A stretch of DNA of 64,000 nucleotides from Hippasteria phrygiana (taxonomy: Eukaryota > Echinodermata > Asteroidea > Valvatida > Goniasteridae), in contig JAZGUH010000756.1 of the NCBI GenBank assembly GCA_037893225.1, forward strand, positions 193,501 through 257,500, written 5' to 3'. Position 1 is the stretch's first letter. Each line of letters starts with the position of its first letter. Both the position numbers and the translations under genes were made by a program. The notes under the pieces were generated by a model that saw only the letters and a program-made list of their open reading frames with translations, was not told the DNA's origin and did not search any database. Shown here piece by piece: positions 25,701 through 40,700 of this stretch.

Positions 25701-28700
25701 GAGCGAGTGCCATGTAGGGAGCGAGTGCCATGTAGGGAGCGAGTGCCATGTAGGGAGCAAGTGCCATGTAGGGAGCGAGTGCCATGTAGGGAGCGAGCGA
25801 CCGCGCGGAGCGAGCGACCGCGCGGAGCGAGCGACCGCGCGGAGCGAGCGACCGCGCGGAGCGAGCGACCAGCAGAGCGAGCGACCGCGCGGAGCGAGTG
25901 ACCAGCAGAGCGAGTGACCATGCGGAGCGAGTGACCGTGCGGAGCGAGTGACCGTACGGAGTGCATGAATGATTGTGTGGAGCAAGCAGCCGCAGGGAGG
26001 TACTGACCACTGATCAGTCACACCCAACTTTAGTAAGAATTCATCCTTTATGAAAGTGACAACTCACCTTTTCTTGTGTTAAGAGTAAGAGAATAATTAA
26101 TAATTTTGCAGCATCTGCCCATACTTCTCTTGTCAGTATTTCTTCAAGCATTCTGTGTCTTCCAAAGATTTTCAAAAACCAACAGGCATGTCTCCTTGAG
26201 CCAATTCTGTACATGGTTAGAACTTGAGGCAATCTACTCTAACAATTCACACATACATTTATGTTCAAATTGGGGAAATCCAAGCTGGCTTAGGATGCTT
26301 CATGATTGGCAAGTGCTTCTACATGAATGTACCAGTCCTTATTATTATTTCATTTGTGTCCCTTTACAGCCCTGGTAGTATGGAGTTGTGGCAAATATTT
26401 AAATGAAGAAAACAAATATACAGAATTAATAAATCCCCTTATTCATTAAAAAAGTCTGAAGTAAAACAACTTGTAATTATAAAGTGAAAATAAATGGTAA
26501 CTGATACAAAATCAATCTAAACATTAAACTATAGTAAATCATCCCCACCCTAACCAAAGGTCTTACAAACTCTACACTTAAAGTATCAAACTGATATCAG
26601 TTGAAGAATCTTCAACAAGTAATGAAGATTGGACTGGCTGGACTATAAGGCCGAGAGATCTTGATTGCTACTTTTCTCTCAAGGACTGGAATGAGGCTCT
26701 TAGGTACTCTGGTACCTCTCGGTGTTGCAGATGTCTTGAGGTGTAATCTGTTCGGTTCTGAGGATGAGATTGATCAGTCTTGACTGATGAGTCTTGATTT
26801 TCTAGTTTTGTGATGTGCCACTGTGCACTTGTTGAACTTGAATGTGGATGCCCTCTCCTGTGGTTGTATTCATTCCCTTGAGGACAAATTAGATGTCTTG
26901 AATAATTTCGTTAACCCTAACTCCCTAAGCATTTTTACTAGAAACCTTCCTCAACCCGTCAAATTCCAACACCATGTTTGACTGTTGCTGGTTAACAATA
27001 CCCAACCCGTCAAACTCCAACAGTCCACTTGCCATAACAGTACACAACCTGTCAAACTCCAACACACCCTTAGCTGTTGGGTTTTGATTGAGTGGGTACA
27101 CTTGGCCAAATGCACAGCATGAACAATGGGGACATACAGTACCCATCCCATCAAAATCCAACAACTGTATTCGTGTGCAAAATATTTAAGCCCTAATTAT
27201 GCAACATACATTATTCAATGTAAGTGTTCCTTAGAAGTATTATGTAAGACACCATACGAGCTTTTGATTCCACTGTTTGTTCTACCTCCGTACCCCATTG
27301 TTCAGTGCATGTCAAACAAAACAAAACATACAGCCACACATCCCAACACCAGAGCTCTATGTAGCCATTGCTCGAACCAACCTTCCCCAATCAGTAAAAA
27401 CCGAACACTGTTACTGTGCAGCTACAGTACCCATCCCGTCAAAATCCAACACCACATCAAAAGTACACAGTACCTAACCCGTCAAATTCCAACGAAACCT
27501 GGTGTTGGAGTTTGGCTGGATGGGATTGTTAGGGTTAATGTAAAAAGGTGATATTTTTTTTTACAGTGAACTTTATGCAAAGATATTGCTGATTGAGGTG
27601 CTGATGAAAACCTACTGTGTGCATACTGTGTGATGACAGAAGCTAGATGGTGTTGTAGATATACTTTAATACTCAATGGTAGTTTTGAAGTTGTTAGTGC
27701 TGACCTTTTGTGCCAAGGATTAAATCTTACTGTAATCTGGGCTTGGAAGCCATCTCCTTTTCTATCCTCTTGATTGCCCGCTTGAAGCATTGACAAACTT
27801 CTTCAATAGGTAACTTATTGGTTGCACACTGAAGTTCAGACCAAATGAAAGTACTCTGCTTTTAGTTTTGGACAGATGGCATAGGCTGAGCTTGACGACT
27901 CTTTCATTGAAGGACTGTAGATTGGTGTGGCTCGGATGGTTGTCTTTTGTTGTCATCTCATTCATTGAATTCTCTTTTGGTAAGCTGAAGTCTGCCGACT
28001 GTTGATCTGCTGCCAAAGGTAGTTTTGAAGTTGTGAGTGCTGACCTTTTGTGCCAAGGATGAAATCTTACTGTAATCTGGAATCTGTAAAGCTTTCTTGA
28101 AGTTATTGACTAGCTCCTGCCATAACCGTCTTTCTTGCCAATTCCAGTGCTTGGATGGAAATATACATGTAGCATGGGATACCCATTGACAAGTGCACCA
28201 GTAGTCATGTTGTTGTCTTGGCTCATGGTATTACATCATTTTTACCATTTCATATTCTCTTGAATCCCTTGGACTTCAGAACCTGCTTGAGGAGTTGAAG
28301 TTACTGTTGTCCATTCTCCAGTGTCACTAGTTTAAGGTTCCCCTTTCTTCTAGAATTAACGTAACGGAAGACTTGACTGAAATTACCAGTTGGTGTCTGC
28401 TTTCTGGCATGCCGAGTGCCCTAGGGTACCATCTACTTGTCTTGTGGTGTTAAAGTTAAGAGGCAATTTAACCCAACCTTCCATTTTTTCCCTATGCTAA
28501 CCTGATAGGATATTGCTCTACGAGGTACTGAAAGAAAACAGAAAAGAAATGCCTAGTATAACAGAAGACACCATTTGATCTACAGATTGGAATACTTTCT
28601 TCTCAAAATCATCCATTAACAAACTTGCAAGGACTTCTAATAAAACACATATGGGTGTCTCAGCAAAGGGTTCCAGTAATAACAGACTTTGGAAAGGAGC

Positions 28701-31700
28701 GTTGGTTAATTGTGCGGCGAAATGATCAATTTCAAACTGCTGACTTTTTTCTTGATGGCTGGGATGGTGTTCTTGTGTTATTTGCAGTATCTCTTGATGT
28801 TTAGGATGTCCCGAGTCTGTCGTGTGTACTCTCCAAATTCCATAATAGTCAGCATTATGAGGATATTAAATTCACCAGTCTTGAATAAGGGCTTTCCAGG
28901 ATTGGTGATTTCCTTTTGTGATCTTGGATTCAAGTGCTCTGCAGATTGGAGTACTTGCTGGGCTTGGAAGCCATCTCCTCTTTTTATCCTCTTGATTGCC
29001 CGCTTGAAGCATTAAATACTTTCTTTAATAGGTAACTTATTGGTTGCACACTGAAGTTCAGACCAAATGAAAGTACTCTGCTTTTAGTTTTGGACAGATG
29101 GCATAGGCTGAGCTTGACGACTCTTTCATTGAAGGACTGTAGATTGGTGTGGCTCGGATGGTTGTCTTTTGTTGTCATCTCATTCATTGAATTCTCTTTT
29201 GGTAAGCTGAAGTCTGCCGACTGTTGATCTGCTGCCAAAGGTAGTTTTGAAGTTGTCAGTGCTGACCTTTTGTGCCAAGGATGAAATCTTACTGTAATCT
29301 GGAATCTGTAAAGCTTTCTTGAAGTTATTGACTAGCTCCTGCCATAACCGTCTTTCTTGCCAATTCCAGTGCTTGGATGGAAATATACATGTAGCATGGG
29401 ATACCCGTTGACAAGTGCACCAGTAGTCATGTTGTTGTCTTGGCTCATGGTATTACATCATTTTGACCATTTCATATTCTCTTGAATCCTTGGACTTCAG
29501 AACCTGCTTGAGTTGAAGCTACTGTTGTCCATTCTGCAGTGTCACTAGTTTAAGGTTCCCCTTTCTTCTAGAATTTACGTAACGGAAGACTTGACTGAAA
29601 TTACCAGTTGGTGTCTGCTTTCTGGCATGCCGAGTGCCCTAGGGTACCATCTACTTGTCTTGTGGTGTTGAAGTTAAGAGGCAATTTAACCCAACCTTCC
29701 ATTTTTGTCCTATGCTAACCTAATAGGATATTGCTCTACGAGGTACTGAAAGAAAACAGAAAAGAAATGCCTAGTATAACAGAAGACACCATTTGATCTA
29801 CAGATTGGAATACTTTCTTCTTAAAATCATCCATTAACAAACTTGCAAGGACTTCTAATAAAACACATATGGGTGTCTCAGCAAAGGGTTCCAGTAATAA
29901 CAGACTTTGGAAAGGAGCGTTGGTTAATTGTGCGGCGAAATGAATAATTTCAAACTGCTGACTTTTTTCTTGATGGCTGGGATGGTGTTCTTGTGTTATT
30001 TGCAGTATCTCTTGATGTTTAGGATGTCCCGAGTCTGTCGTGTGTACTCTCCAAATTCCATAATAGTCAGCATTATGAGGATATTAAATTTGCCTGTCTT
30101 GAATAAGGGCTTTCCAGGATTGGTGATTTCCTTTTGTGATCTTGGATTCAAGTGCTCTGCAGATTGGAGTACTTGCTGGACTTGGAAGCAATTTCATTTT
30201 TGATCCACTTGATTGCCCGCTTGAAGCATTGAATAATTTCTTCAACGGGTAACTGCTTATGAGTGCCAGAGCTTCAATCCTGTTCTCTGGAATCTGTTGT
30301 CTAGTTCCTGTATTTGTTAGCATTTTTTATTCTCACTAAAGGGTTGCTTATACGACACTGCTAACCACATCATTGTTCATGTCTTGCTATAGCCTTCGAA
30401 GCTTTGGGAGTTGTGGGGTGATTTTTGTGGTGTTGCATTAGTTGGCCTTAAACACTTGCTTGATGCGTTGAGTTCTTTGACAAAACTAAGTTGGGATTGA
30501 CAAGTCTTGACTGAGGTCTTGAAGTGTTGATAGGTTGGACTTAAAAGGTCTGTAATACATGAGTACTTGTTGGACTTCCTTGTAGATGCAGACACCTTCG
30601 GCTGTGTGCCTTTTCAAGTGAGCAGCTTTGAAGTTGTGATCACTACATTATTTACTTGTCAAGGCTTGGATCTTGCTGAAATCTGGAAACTTTAACCTGT
30701 CTTGAAGGTAATTCCCAGTCCTTTCCATAGTACTCGTCGATCTTTCTTGACAAAAGGGTTTCACAGAGGGAAATTTTGCATAGGAATATGCCTGCTGGGT
30801 AATTCCCAAATGACTAGGTTGTCATTCTTGTCCAGCTGATGGCGCTGCCTGTGTAGTTTTGCTAGTTGAGTTGTCTCTTGTGTACATGTTCAGTATTGCT
30901 GATTTTTAAGGCACACTGTGTGCTAGAACTGATGAATGGATAACTTGACTGACAAAGGATAAAAGGATCTTGTATGTGTGTATACCAGTGTGTTTTTTAT
31001 GTTTGGTGGGGTATACCGAGTGCCCAAGGGTGCTATCTGAATACCTTATGAGGTTGACGTCTTGGAATGGGATTTATGTTGACTTTTATTTTTCTCTGGT
31101 GAACTTGATGCAAGTTGCTGATTAAACTAATGATGAAAATCTTGCTGATTGAGGTACTGATGAAAAACTAGTTTGTCAATGCCGTGTGGCAGGATGATGT
31201 CAATAACACATGAGGCATAATCTTGGTTATTATAAAACAAAAGTCTGCAGACCAAAGTCATGAATTTTCACCAACAAATTGGGAGGACTGGGGATAGAGG
31301 AGATCGCATGAGAGTCCAACTAATCTGTTCCAATGGACGGTGGCTTCAGTAGAGTGGAATTGGTATAGCTGTGGTCTGTTAGTTCAGTGAAAGGAGCTGG
31401 GCTAGAAACTTTTCTCCTATGGATATGTCCGTGTTCAGGACATCTTGAAACATGTACTCTGCTTGGTCCATAATGATGTTAATTGGATAGGTTGGCTTTT
31501 GTAGTAGTTTGTCTATGGTGGCAGGGTTAACAAAAATTGTACTGGCGAAGAAGGGGATAACTGGAGAGGCTTACCCTTTTCAGCAATCCTCAAATTTGCC
31601 AGCTGAAAAAGTAGAGGTTGTCTTCATAAAAAACTGGTCTGGGGAACCAACAAGCCTCTGAAGGTGACCTAGACTGTGTATGTTATTGTCCTGGTGGAAA

Positions 31701-34700
31701 TGTTTGGGCAAAAATCCTCGAAATGTGCTGAATGACAACTGGGAAGTGAAGCACTAGCACCAGGCCCATATTGACCAAGGTTGCTGGGGAAGAATGACCA
31801 TCCTAGAAACTGAGAATATTGTGAACAAATCCTCTTTATTGCCTTGGACATGTCTTGGCTGTGGGTATGCAGATGTAATACTGCTAATGTAGCACTTTAT
31901 GAGGACAGCAGTGGTGGCTACATGAAAATCTGCGCTCTGTCATCACAAACCTTTTTAAACTCCCTCAGACCCTGTTGCCTACAAGAGCATACAACTACAA
32001 GAGAATACAACTACAAGAGAATACAACTACAAGAGCATACACTACAAAAGGCACACCATGTGAATTCCTTGGCGGAAGGGGTGAAGCACTGTAACATGAA
32101 AGTGTCTCTCTGCAAATTGGACCCTTGTTACGCCACTGGGGGATAAGGGCTATTGATTTGGTTGTATCAGTCAAAACAAAAACAAAATGGTAGAAATCAA
32201 GTTAGCTTACCAATACTGCTCGCGCCTGTAGACATCTGCAGCTATGAACACACCGTCAATGAAGATAGTGTGGACACCTGGTCATCAAATCATAGACAGA
32301 AGATGAATTTTAGAAAAAGGATGACCAAATATATAGGGTACTGAAAACAAATCCGTCTGGACTGGCATTGTTCCTGCCAAATCTGCTTGGAAGAACCCAT
32401 ACATGAACTCACGTACAGCTCTCCACCTCACAAACCTAGATTTCCATTGATTTCTATTCATTTCCATTCATTTCCATTCATTTCCATTCATTTCCATTCA
32501 TTTCCATTCATTTCCATTCATTTCCATTCATTTCCACTGATTTCCACTGATTTCCACTGATTTCCATTCATTTCCACTGATTTCCATTTATTTCCATTTA
32601 TTTCCATTGATTTCTATTGATTTCCACGGAGAAGATTGTTGCATTACAGGATAAAAATATATATTGCACTGGATATTATATTTGTTTCAAATTTGCCTGT
32701 CTTTAGGTTATATCAAGGGAAGACTATATAACTTTTCATTCAATCAGAGTGATACTAATTGAAGAGCATACTGGTCAGCATGTAAAGTTATAGCTCTAGT
32801 TTTTCCACACAAAAATCCACTGAACTCTTTTTTAGGTTTTTCATGTGGTGTTCACAACACAACGTATTTTGTCCCATCATGTAAAAAACATCAAAAGGAT
32901 TAAGCAGGTTTTAAGTGAGCCATTGGTCCATTTTGTATCCTTCGCATTAGTTAGGCCCATGGTTGATCTAAAGGTCTGGGGTCCAGGGGAAGCCAATTAT
33001 TTTAAAGATGATCTCTATTTTTTTCTGCAAAGGAAACATTTAAAAGGGGGGGGGGGCTTACAACTTATGAATTGTTGGCGCTTTTAATTTCTAAAAATAC
33101 GAAATTGTCTAAACAAATTCTAAAAATTAGATACGCCACTGCCAACAGGCAAAAAGCAACAGACCCCCAAAAATATGGATAGGGATCTTTAACCTACAGT
33201 GGTTCCAATAAATGGTTTTGGCATTTTCTGCTTGTATTTTTATAAAACAGTGATTGAGAAGTTGCTCACCTAAACACTGTACAAGGATGTTTTCATCTTT
33301 GGCATTGACGGCAAATTCACCAACAAGCCAGCCCTGTTGGAAGAACAAACATTACACTATCAAGCATACATGTAGAAGTTGTTTTGTTTTTTTCAATGAT
33401 TTTTCAATTCAATTTGAAAGTATTTTTTCGTACATACCATGCAATTTTCACACAGCATCAATACTTTATATTACATTCATAAATGATCGACAAGTTTATC
33501 CATTTTAACCCTCCGGTGCACCACATGTACTTTTTTTAATGTGCATTGTAAAATGGTGAACAGCTGCTGTAAAAAATTAATTTTATGCATTTCTTTTCAA
33601 GGCTGATTATCTTTCCTTGGCAAGCACACTCAGAAAGTAACAATGGATGTTCATTGTTAGTGCACCGTTTTTCTTTTGTTAGATGTTTATCGTGTCAACC
33701 ATGACCCACATATACCAGGCACTTGATTAATGACACAAAGCCAAGCCACTTTGTACTCTGGCCCAGACTAATTTTGTACACAAAACAGATGGTTTTTCTG
33801 TTTGGGGTCGAGTTCCCAGGATTATAGCTCGGTCATTAAACCATATAGCAGAGTTGTATTCCAGTCCTGCAAGTCCTTTCACAAGTCCTTTCACAAGTCC
33901 TTTCACAAGCCCAGTCAGAAGTGCTTTCATAAAGCCGGTCACAAGTAACTGGATGAACAATGACAAAGGAATGCCTTTGTCACAGCTCATTTGAATAGCT
34001 TGTGATTGGGATTAGGATTAGGACTGGAGGGTTTGTGATGGACTTGCAGGGACTTGTGAAAGGACTTGCAGGGACTCGAATACAACTCTGCCATATAGGG
34101 TAAAGGGACTCTACCACATTATTTGGCTATGTCTGACTTAGGAACTTGTGAAAGACGAACATAAAGTGACAGTAAAATACTGATCACGTGGCTCACCGGA
34201 GGGTTTACAGTGCCTGTCTCGCAATCGTTTGGTGTGCCAACATTTGTTTTTTAAACCTGCTAAAGGCAAACGTGGGCCGAGCCCAAAACAGCAAACACTG
34301 AGCTCATGTGTATGGCATCTCATTCACTCAGCATTTTCCTTTTCAATCAAAGAAGTTTGCGGGTTGAGGAGAGGAATCTACAAAAACACTCTCCACTCAT
34401 GAAATCACACTGTACTGAATCAGAGAAAATTACCTGCCATTCAGTAATTGCTAATGATCCTAGTGAGGACACGAGCTCATTCAAGTTAATGTCCGGAGTG
34501 ATCTGTAACGGCTGTTCTGCATTCTGTTAACAGAAATAAAGCATGAAGGAATACATTATACGTTATCAATATACATGTAGTTCCCTAATTTTGGTTTTCA
34601 ATCTGAGCTTACCCAAGCTTTGAAACTAAACTAAAAATAAAGTAAAATTGCACAATGTTATTAAAACAACTTCTTAGGTCACAATGACTGCACTCGATCA

Positions 34701-37700
34701 ATGCAGAGGCTAAAGATCCCAGGATGAGCTTTATTTTTTTCTTTTATTATATATTTCTGGTACGAAAACCAAGTAATTATCTACATGTCGGCTCTGGTGG
34801 GATTCGAACTTGGGTCACAGAGGTGGAAAGCAGGGAAAGGACTGCTAGGCCAACCTGACACCCCAAAGGGATGTTGTAACCCTTGACCGACGACAATCAA
34901 AGCAATTTCACACTAGCCCATTACTACAGTGCTTGTTAGAGTTTCCTGGCAAACTGTCTACTCACTGTTTGCTGGTAGGTCTTCCAGTGCACCTGTCCGC
35001 CAGGCACAAGTTCAGAGAAGAAGATGGCCTTCTTGTTGTATCTTTGCTTGGCTGCCACGGTGATACCACCCCATGATTCCAGGGGGTCCCCATCTACTTC
35101 TATCTTGCCGATCACAAACGGGCCTACAGAGAAGGTACATGTTCCAAATAGTTCAAGACTCAATGCCCTTATAGGCAGGGATTTGTGGGTCACAGACTTT
35201 CAAGCATACCCAGGGGAACAAGTAGGAGATATAGTAGGATTACAATTTTCACAAAAAATTGGGATAAAAGTAGGACTTTTGCCTGTTTTTAAAACACTTC
35301 CTCCATCCTCAACTACATGTACATGTAAGCTCTTGGAAGTAAAGTTGCATTATTCCTGCACCCAAGCCCTTCAGGATGTGATTTTCATCCGACATTGTGT
35401 AACACTTACGAAAAATATTCAATGAGTTCTAATTTTTCGGAGTTGTGGGACAAAAAGTAGGAAAAGTGGGAATTTCAAGAAAAAGATGGAAAAGTGGGAG
35501 CAAGGTAAAGAAAAAATTAGGAAAAAGTAGGAAAAGTAGTCAACTTAGTCGGGAGCCTGAATCCCAATTTCAGTGGTATGCAAGTCATCTTACAGGCTCT
35601 ATGAATGCAGTACATGTGCATACAGTGCTAACAGCACAATAGGAAGGTCAAACTCATTTAATGTGCAAGCACAGCTCACAAGCTTACTAAAACTCACCAA
35701 TGAAATGCCAGGTGCTAATGAAAGGTGTGACTTTGCCAGACAGCTTCACTGCTTGCTTGAAACAGGTGCTTGCTTTGGTCTTATCTTGCTGAGTGGCATA
35801 CAAACTTCCCAGCTCAGACCTGATACGGGCAGCCAGGAACAAATCCACAATCATGTCAATTATAAGATGAAAATTGTGTCCGGGATGATGTAATGTAAAG
35901 GAGAATTTTGCCCTTCCCAATGTGATATTAAAGGCACACGTTTCCTTGAAATTCTCCACAATATATTATTTCTGATGTTAGGGAGCACTGCCTAACCCAT
36001 GGTCGGGCCAGGCCATTGAAAAGCCTGGCTAAGCCCCGGGAACGCCCAAACTTTCGTGCTTCTATAATCCCCTGGTTGTACACAATAAACTGCCCACTAA
36101 TGCTGGAGTCCAGCCAGCTCCCATTGTTCACCCAGACTTGATCTCCGGCCCGTGATAAGGATGACAACAAAAGCAATCACTACAGATTAGTATGGCAGGG
36201 GCCACAGCCTGGCCTAGCCTGGCAGAGGCCAGGATTTATCGATTAGTAGATGCTCTATTGTTAAGTGATTTGTGGCTCACAATAGCAAGACTAAAAGCCA
36301 GAAGGCCCGGGCGTGGCCAGGCTTTTCAACGGCCTGGCCCAACCATGGGTAAGGCAGTACTCCCTTAGTTAGGGTGGAGTGATTAATCTGTGGTCATCAG
36401 GCCAGGCCTCTGAAAAGCCTGGCCAAGCCCCTGGAACGCCCGGGCCTTTGGGCTTCTATAATCCCCTGATTGTACAAAATAAACTGTCCATTAAGTCTGG
36501 AGCCAGCCGGCTCCTATTGTTCACCCAGATGTGACTGACAGCTAAGGCATCTTTTGATTCAGCCGTGAATGGGTACAGATTAGTGTGGGAGGGGCTACAA
36601 CCAGGCCTGGCCTGACAGAGGCCGGGCTTTATTGATTAGTTGATGCTCTATTGTTAGGTGATTTGTGACCCGCTCTGCAAAAAGGGCACATATGTAGCAA
36701 AATTTGAAAATTGTGTTTTATATATAGCTGGAAAGGCCATTTTATAAGCTTTCATGTGGTATATGTCTCAGGTCTGTAGCATTTTGCAATCACGAGATAT
36801 TTGGAAATTTGCATGTTTGTTTTCAGGAATTTCTTGAAATGACTTGAGGAGAAACAAGCCATTTAAAAAAACAAAAAGCAAAGCAATAGATGGAAGCACT
36901 CGACAAAAACACATTCTTTTTCCAACTTTATTCACTGAAATCAACGATTTTGGTTATGAAATAGAATAATATAGGTATCCAAGATGCAAAAAATTCCCTC
37001 CCTTTAAAATCACTTGTTTGAAGAATTTTTTACCCTCTTCACATTGAACTGCCCATAACTCGTAAAAGCATACAGCGACTTATGTGCCCTTTTTGCAGAG
37101 CGGGTCACATTTGTGGCTCACAATAGCAAGAGTAAAAGCCCGAAGGCCCGGGCATGGCTGGGCTTTTCAAAGGCCTGGCCCGACCACAGATTAACCACTC
37201 CTCCCTTAGCTAACCTATTTCCAGGATCTGAGTGTAAAAATTCTACCATAATGTGTAATATTTACGGAGAAATGAGAAACAAATTGCAGCATTGACATCC
37301 GAACATTCAGACTGGTGCCACACATAGTGCAGCCTTTACACAACCAAAGCGCCAAGGGCACCACTCTGAATTCCAGTAGTCCGACCTTTCCGAACCAAAC
37401 TGGCATCCACAAAATTATTTTCATCAATGGTTTTTTTCGTGCAATGGATAAAGTGTTATTGAAATCCCATTTTTTGTTTATCTGGTGAACTGAAAAATCC
37501 CTATAGTTTCTGGAATGGCAGGGGGGTTTTAAATAGGGTTTCTCAGAGTAAAACTCCCTCCCCAAAAAAAGGTCAGCAGAAAAAAAAAATTGAAACAGTA
37601 CAGTGGTATGGAAAACACTGTGTAACACCTTCCGGTCCAGTAACATTTCTGAGCTTCCTGTACCAGTCTGGCTGTCTACTAGATTTGTATCTAAAAATTG

Positions 37701-40700
37701 AGCATCAAGGTCTTTAATGACTGCTCGATGTCGAGGTGTGGTCACAGTCTGGGCACCCTAACCCTGTTGAATCCCAACAGGCTCCAAAAATTTGATATCC
37801 CTGTTGGACCCTGTTGGATTGAGCAGCTGTTACAATTATGTTGGATTCAGCAGGCAATAGAAAAATATGTCACAGTTGGATTCTGTTGGATTTAGCTGGC
37901 AAGTCATTTTTATTTTTAGGTACCCAACAACCTGGCACGTTGGACTGTGTTGGACTGCATTGGATTGAGCAGGAAACTCATATGAGTCACCGTTGGACTC
38001 TGTTGGATTTAGCAGGGTGGACCTGGTGAACCATTAGGGGGTTAGGGTTTTAGTGTACACTCAATTATAAACAGAAACTGAAAGATGGAGACAATAAGAG
38101 GAGCAAAACACAAGGTAGTGACTCAGAGACAAGGCAGGATTACAAATATCTGATATAGTATAATGGAAGGAGTGTTTGAACGACCAGCAACTCACCATGC
38201 CCAGCCATTCTCAGGACTTGAGTTGAGTGAGTTGAGTGTCTTGAGAAGACATGCTTTTACCTTGTCACTCTGAAAGACATAAAATATATCAAGCATACTG
38301 AATATCCTTCAAGCGTGCATGAACAACAAATAAAACAGAGAATTGTAATTAAAAACAGGGTGTCCAAAACTATCACCCACTGACAAGAAGCATGGTGTAT
38401 GCATACTGTATGTAACCATGCAGTTTTCAGTTTGAGGTCATGTGCCCCACCTCCTTTTGTGCAGCCAAGCATAAATGCAAACCATAGGCACCACACTGAA
38501 TACAGCAAAGCTCCCCCCCCCCCCCTTGTGCGAATGAAAGCTTTGTTTGAAAAAGCTCCATCTATTCATAATATTCCCATTTAAGAATACAGTTGAAACA
38601 TGAATGGGCCGAGTATGTGCAGGAATGTGCATATAGACAAAACCTGGTCAGGTCATATTTAAACCGCGGCTATGGCCGCTGTCTGTATTCAAGCTAAAAA
38701 GGTGGGCCTTTAAAAATCAAAACAAAAGGAATTTTCATTTTTAACATGAAAACAAAGCATTAACATCACACAGCATTGAAAAACATACAAAAAAAATTGT
38801 ACAAAAGAACATGGCTTGTACTGAAATAAGTGATGTAGTCGAGACCATGCACAAGACCATGCACAAGACCACAAGACCAGCTTGTTACAGGCACAAGTAA
38901 CAGGCATAAACCATGACAAAGGAATGCTTTTATTACAGTTCGTGTGAATAGCTTAAGACTTGAATTAAGACTGATGGTCTTGTGATGGTCTTGCAGGGAC
39001 TTGCAGGGACTTGCAGGGTCTTGTGATGGTCTCGACTACATCACTGACTGAAATGCACCAACAATACTCACCTTGCCACCGAGCCTCAACTTGGTGATTA
39101 CTGATGGTTGGTTATTTTTGCAACTATCAAGGTCAACACTCTTGGATTCCTTCTCCAAAAGTTGCACAGCTGATTTCTGTAAAGAAAATGTAAAAAAGTG
39201 TTTTACTCAACTCGTGCGAACGATAGGCCTGTGTGCACACAAAATACGATGTATAGTCTAAAAACCACTTTTTCCTAAGATTTCAAAGCCTATTGATTAA
39301 TAAAGCAAAACTGAGGCCAGACTCAGAACTTTGGTTCCTGTTTTCTGAACATTCAGTTTATTAGTCGTCATCCAAAAAGGACATGGAATTGGTAGGGTAC
39401 TGTTAACACAGATTGTCGAGCTACCGAAGCGCTCTGGCAAGATGGGCAGTACTTAGTAAATCTGATATACGTTCGCATTGTGTTTTTTCTATGCCTTAAC
39501 AATAAGCCAGTTTGATAATTCTCAGGTCAAAGGTCAGCTCTACCAAATTCCGCCTCGTCGTATCGGCCCTGCATGCTGTGTTGGTCGAGCTGACCTGTGA
39601 CCTTTTACCCATATTGCATTGCAAAAGTCAATTATAATATTGAACTTGCTAAGTTATAGCATTTGAAAGTCGCGTTACGGCTGCTGTATCAATAGCCACT
39701 GCGTTTAAATTAACATTAATTCAAATCAATTAGCAATCCAAGCAGAATTTGCATCAAATCGGTACTTTATAACTTAGGGAATACGTCACTAAACATTGAA
39801 TAAATTATGCAAAAAGTGCTTTTCTCAAATTGCCCCAAATCAAAAGAGGGGCCCATAACTACACATGCAATCGCCTGTGGAAATGCCCACAAGACATATG
39901 AAAATGTGGCAAAGGTTGGGGTGATCGAGACCTCCGGAAATTGATAACTATGGTCAGATTATGCTCCTAACGTCCTACCGGAGCTCCGGTCATTCCGGTA
40001 GGAGCCCCAAGTTGCCCATACTATAAAAACGTTAGGCCATAAGCCGTTTCGCGGATACCGCCATCTTGGATTGAAAATGTGGTCACGTGATTTCTTAGGG
40101 GGCCGATCAGAAAATGACGTCACAAGCGCAACGTAAAAGGCATGGGGAGGTAAGAGCTGCTCTGAAAAATCTCTTTTTTTTCGTTGAAAGCGAACAAATA
40201 TTCCATGCAAAGTTGGAAAAATTGAAAAGGGAATTACTGAGCTACCGTTGGGTGTAGAATTGATGAAAAAAGCCCCACATGCAAGTGCTGCAACCCCCAA
40301 AAGAAACAAAATTGTTGTGCATCGATTGTTTGTGCGGCACTCCCCGCTGGGGCTGCTGGGCCGGCCACGATTTCATATTGAGTTTTGGAACATTTTCTGG
40401 TCATATACAAGTTAATGTTAGTTCTTATTATATATTTTATGTGTTTTATCTGATAATTGCGCCCCGTTTAATTGGTTGTGACAAAGACATTTGGCCCATT
40501 TATTAATTTCAACCACAACTTATGTATTTATTTATTTATTTATTTATTTATTACAATTCTTTAATGCCCAGGCCCCAGAATGTGCCAAAGCAGTTTCAAA
40601 CTATTTTACACAAATAAAATAATCTTTATACATACATATACGTGTACAAATTTATAATAAATCTATATCCCTTTTCCCACGAGTTATTTTTTATTTTTAC

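Noticed and set aside
25513..25985. CRISPR array
   Set aside because: Contiguous repeats without unique spacers in a eukaryotic intron.
25445..26027. Five long overlapping frames (HGTRSL, PYMALA, GSECHV repeats)
   Set aside because: They are registers of the 18-bp minisatellite on both strands.
26041..26232. Minus frame with a hydrophobic segment (KLLIILLLL) as an exon
   Set aside because: Exons 32211-32277 and 24786-24852 already join in phase across it, and no good acceptor precedes it.
26911..27538. Telomeric or interstitial telomere array
   Set aside because: Only one or two CCCTAA units at each end; the symmetry indicates transposon termini instead.
37215..37745. 176-codon minus frame as an exon of the secreted-protein gene
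   Set aside because: Does not fit the phase chain between exons 38196-38269 and 35698-35819, and most of it is low-quality sequence.
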